Shown here piece after piece: positions 15,316 through 17,581 of a stretch of 17,581 bases of DNA; position 1 is the first letter of the stretch; every line of letters starts with the position of its first letter. The stretch comes from JTS-RE94 sp041750795 (GTDB taxonomy: Bacteria; Planctomycetota; Planctomycetia; Pirellulales; PALSA-1355). Position numbers and translations under genes: made by a program. The notes under the pieces were generated by a model. It saw only the letters and a list, made by a program, of their open reading frames with translations, did not search any database and had not been told where the DNA came from. The DNA lies in NCBI GenBank assembly GCA_041750795.1, contig JBGSYQ010000344.1:1-17581 (forward strand), written 5' to 3'.

Positions 15316-15471
15316 TAGCAGCCCGTTGAAGAATTCGACGGGCTGTGACATCGCACGGACGCGATGACAAAATAGCGACGTAAGTCGTTATTCTGCGCCT
15401 CCGTGCAAAGCTTTGCTTCGCACTTGGCGAGGTTGAAAAATGCCATCCTGGCATTTTTCAAAAGGCTGGCA
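15316..15471. repeat. MITE-like structured element, copy B of the dispersed repeat
   Basis: The element starts with TAGCAGCCCGTTGAA (15316-15330) and ends with TTCAAAAGGCTGGCA (15457-15471), imperfect terminal inverted repeats matching at 11 of 15 positions. Inside are a hairpin CAGCCCGT/ACGGGCTG (15319-15345), an arm GCACGGA (15353-15359) pairing with TCCGTGC (15400-15406) around an internal stem (AATAGCGAC with GTCGTTATT), a palindrome GCAAAGCTTTGC (15405-15416), and a perfect 13-bp hairpin TTGAAAAATGCCA (15433-15445) with TGGCATTTTTCAA (15449-15461). No protein is encoded. Its last hairpin may also stop transcription from the GNAT-nitrilase gene. The gap 15257-15853 has no other gene. Confidence 0.6.
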
Positions 15472-15531
15472 GCCCAGTTCGCAAAAACTGCGGAATTGAG
15501 GCATGTTCGTCGAAAACACCAGGCAATCTGC

Positions 15532-15559
15532 TTGCAATTGGGGTGCGGGTTGTTAGGAT
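15532..15559 (+). promoter_or_regulatory. Candidate sigma70 promoter upstream of the PEP-CTERM gene
   Basis: TTGCAA (15532-15537) and TAGGAT (15554-15559) are separated by 16 bases. The -10 lies within a small inverted repeat, GGTTG-N7-CAACC, which could serve as an operator. Transcription would start near 15566, giving a leader of about 290 bases to the PEP-CTERM start at 15854. The evidence is sequence match only. Confidence 0.35.
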
Positions 15560-15587
15560 CAACCACCCTCAACCACTACGTGAAGGC

Positions 15588-15680
15588 TTGAGCGGCACAC
15601 CGGAGCATCGCTAATTAGCTGGACTCAAAAGGCGTTCGGATTCTGTCCGCTTGGCGGATGAAGCCAGACGCCTTTCTTTA
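15588..15680 (+). promoter_or_regulatory. Structured leader with terminator-like stem
   Basis: AAAGGCGT (15628-15635) pairs with ACGCCTTT (15668-15675), enclosing two mutually exclusive hairpins (CGGA/TCCG at 15637-15649, or TCCGC/GCGGA at 15646-15658), then CTTTATT. Upstream, TTGAG (15588-15592) can pair with CTCAA at either 15568-15572 or 15624-15628, the latter abutting the terminator arm. A GCTAATTAGC palindrome (15610-15619) lies between. The arrangement resembles an attenuator or riboswitch platform, but the short stems make this tentative and no known family fits. Confidence 0.3.
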
Positions 15681-15853
15681 TTGCCCGCACGCGTCGGACC
15701 ATGCGATCTGTTGGTCTGCGCCTCACGCCTGTGCCGATGCATAGCGCGGCTCGGTTGCATAACTCCGTGGCCGATGTCGCGGGTCTTATTGGCGGAAATA
15801 ATGATCGCTTTGAACATATTGTCTCACTCAACCGCGAGAAATGGAGAGTTTGA

Positions 15854-16537
15854 ATGAATTCAACGACCATGCGATCCACGTGGGTGGTGTTGTGCGCCGT
15901 GCTGGGATGCTCGGTGCAGGCGGAGGCCGCCCTGTACCAGATCGACGACGGCACGCCGAACTTTGTGATGGGTGCACCGGCCGGCCACACCCTGATGGTG
16001 ATGACCAGTTACCAGGAGCAACCCAATGCGCAAGTAATCACGTCGATCGGCGGCTTCTGGGGATCCGGCGCAGCGGGCAACACGGTGACGCTGATGCTCT
16101 ACGATGATCCGGACGATGACGGCAATCCGGACGACGCGGTGTTGCTGACGTCGGTGAACACAACGGCGGGTTCGTTGAGCGATTTCTCCGTGCCCATCAC
16201 GCCGACGGAGATTTCGGGCTGGTTCTTCGTGGCGTTGCTGTACGACACGCCGACCGGGACAACGGCTGCGGGCACCTTGGACACCGATACGCAATTGGCC
16301 CGATCCTGGGCGGCGATATCGGACGTGGGAACATTCGACATCAACGATTTGACGAACAACGACAACCCGATCCAACCGGTGGCATCGCTGTATACGACGT
16401 CGGGCGACGGAGCGGTGATGCTGCGGGCCGTGGGCGTCGTTCCCGAGCCCTCGACCGCGTTGCTGCTATCCATGGGCGGATTTTTTCTATGGGCAGGTCG
16501 ACGCCGGTTATTCAAACGTGGACAACTGTTTTCATGA
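15854..16537 (+). CDS. PEP-CTERM exosortase-sorted surface or secreted protein
   Basis: The 227-residue protein starts at the ATG at 15854 with GGAGA upstream. A signal peptide spans residues 1-25, with likely cleavage after AEA (before ALYQIDDG). The C-terminus carries the full PEP-CTERM signal: VVPEPS (PEP at 197-199), a hydrophobic helix TALLLSMGGFFLWAG and a basic cluster RRR. Exosortase would cut near the PEP motif and release or anchor the protein outside the cytoplasmic membrane. The mature part is Thr/Gly/Asp-rich and predicted all-beta, with an acidic loop DDPDDDGNPDD (84-94) that could bind calcium. The tail LFKRGQLFS after the Arg cluster is longer than usual, probably because it overlaps the next gene. 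The partner exosortase is not in this window. No enzymatic motif was seen. Confidence 0.88.
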   Translation: MNSTTMRSTWVVLCAVLGCSVQAEAALYQIDDGTPNFVMGAPAGHTLMVMTSYQEQPNAQVITSIGGFWGSGAAGNTVTLMLYDDPDDDGNPDDAVLLTSVNTTAGSLSDFSVPITPTEISGWFFVALLYDTPTGTTAAGTLDTDTQLARSWAAISDVGTFDINDLTNNDNPIQPVASLYTTSGDGAVMLRAVGVVPEPSTALLLSMGGFFLWAGRRRLFKRGQLFS

Positions 16538-17313
16538 AATTGCTCCGACCTATAAACTGGCGCCATCTGGCAGTCGCAGCTCTCGTCCTCGCCCTGGTGG
16601 GCACCGTTTTTGCGCTCGCCGTAGAGACCGATCGGGATCGGGCGATCGCGGCGGCGCAGAAATGGGGGCGCGTAATAATAAATCCGATTTCGCGCACCGT
16701 ACAGCGTATCAGTCTCAGCGATGGGCATGGGTATCGAGAGGTACTTCCGCTGCTCAAGGACGTACCTGACCTGCAACACCTTTCCGTCGGTAGCGCGCCG
16801 CTTAGCGAGCAGGAGCTCGAGGCGATCGGAGATCTTACCCAACTACCCTCCCTGTCGATAAGCAACAGCAATGTTGAGAGTGATGACCTTCGCCATATCG
16901 GCGGCATGACCAGTTTGCGTGAATTGAGACTTGCAAAGAACCCGATTACTGATGATGGACTGAAGCACCTTGCGCGTCTCAAGGATCTTGAAGTCCTCGA
17001 CCTCAGCTTTACACAAGTGCATGGTGAGGGACTGCAGCATGTGTCGCCAACACTGACGGAATTGTTCCTTACCGGCTCGTCTCTGGATGATGAATCCATT
17101 GAAAACTGCACTCAATTCCGACGTTTAATTCGGCTTGACTTTGTGCAAACGAAAGTGACCGTGAAGGGGCTTATGAAGCTGACCGAACTTCCTTTGCTGA
17201 CTAGCCTTGGCTTCCCAAATGAAATCTCGCGCGAAGCGAAACAAAGGTTCAGGCACGCCGCCAAGAAGTCTAAGGCCAACGGGGCGAGGTCGTCGGTAGA
17301 CAGTTCCCGTTGA
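16534..17313 (+). CDS. Membrane-anchored leucine-rich-repeat protein
   Basis: The 259-residue protein starts at the ATG at 16534, which overlaps the PEP-CTERM stop as ATGA, so translation is coupled. The frame is open upstream to 16489, but the coupled start gives a clean MKLLRPINWRH leader before one hydrophobic helix (about residues 11-30). A variable region follows, then about six LRR units of roughly 23-25 residues (about 78-230), for example LRELRLAKNPITDDGLKHLA and LEVLDLSFTQVHGEGLQHV. This is the LxxLxLxxTxVxDxGL pattern common in planctomycetes. The C-terminal 30 residues are basic and probably disordered. The single N-terminal helix suggests an inner-membrane protein with periplasmic LRRs that could bind a partner protein. 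The partner is unknown; the coupled PEP-CTERM protein is the natural candidate. Confidence 0.82.
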   Translation: MKLLRPINWRHLAVAALVLALVGTVFALAVETDRDRAIAAAQKWGRVIINPISRTVQRISLSDGHGYREVLPLLKDVPDLQHLSVGSAPLSEQELEAIGDLTQLPSLSISNSNVESDDLRHIGGMTSLRELRLAKNPITDDGLKHLARLKDLEVLDLSFTQVHGEGLQHVSPTLTELFLTGSSLDDESIENCTQFRRLIRLDFVQTKVTVKGLMKLTELPLLTSLGFPNEISREAKQRFRHAAKKSKANGARSSVDSSR

Positions 17314-17581
17314 ATGGATGCTTTCTGTGCTGCCCATGATGCTGGCGGCAGAGTTGACACCGCTTGACTTGGCTGTCCACGAACCATCCTCCGGGTCGCT
17401 CTGCGCCGCGCTCGCAGTGGCGAAAGGTGCGCCGCGGCGGATGCGGCCATCGTATCGCCTGGCACGCGTCTGCCAAAATAATGGCCGCCGCAGCGGAAAG
17501 CCCGTCGGTGACGCTTCCTTTCTCGCGCTTCGAGCTAGTTATCCGAACGCTCCGACAAAATCCAAAATCCCTCTCCTCGAT
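17314..17581. other. Non-coding end of window
   Basis: These 268 bases hold no supportable gene or clear terminator. The segment GCTTCGAGCTAGTTATCC near 17527-17544 reads on the minus strand as GGATAACTAGCTCGAAGC. That resembles planctomycete dispersed repeats I have seen, but I cannot confirm a second copy in this window. Confidence 0.3.

Overview
The window looks like chromosomal DNA of a GC-rich planctomycete, most likely Pirellulales-like. The pointers are a PEP-CTERM exosortase substrate, a short protein beginning with the planctomycete-style MRFSTKTLLLLVA helix, irregular 24-residue leucine-rich repeats, metal-type KdsA (so a Kdo-bearing outer membrane), and many short dispersed palindromic repeats between genes. 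This assignment is inferred from protein style; no rRNA or other taxonomic marker is present. I saw no rRNA, tRNA, CRISPR array or transposase gene.

Left part (1-6412), all minus strand. It starts with a translation block: rpmE (L31, with a good upstream promoter), prfA (RF1), and prmC, which methylates the RF1 GGQ glutamine and runs off the left edge. A small two-helix membrane protein lies upstream of rpmE. A repeat-rich gap (about 2500-2950) follows. Next comes a probable three-gene operon, read right to left: a YegS/LCB5-type lipid kinase, kdsA, and a lipoprotein with a transglutaminase-like core and TPRs whose GTG start overlaps the kdsA stop.

Middle (6413-10478). A 900-base non-coding stretch holds a nested stem-loop ending in seven T, and four 13-bp tandem units. 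It is followed by a large HerA/DUF87-type ATPase and a 50-residue basic protein. Downstream of both sits an orphan stretch encoding a second version of the ATPase's own C-terminal tail. Together with an abrupt drop in GC at third codon positions near 9180, this suggests that the ATPase 3' end was replaced by a foreign 3' end plus the small gene, with the old tail left behind. I consider this the most interesting observation in the window.

Right part (10479-17581), all plus strand. It holds an ammonium channel with a cleavable signal peptide, then an AmpG-like permease and a GNAT-nitrilase fusion enzyme. These last two genes are bracketed by directly oriented copies of a dispersed palindromic repeat. 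A structured leader region precedes a PEP-CTERM protein gene, which overlaps (ATGA) a membrane-anchored LRR protein gene.
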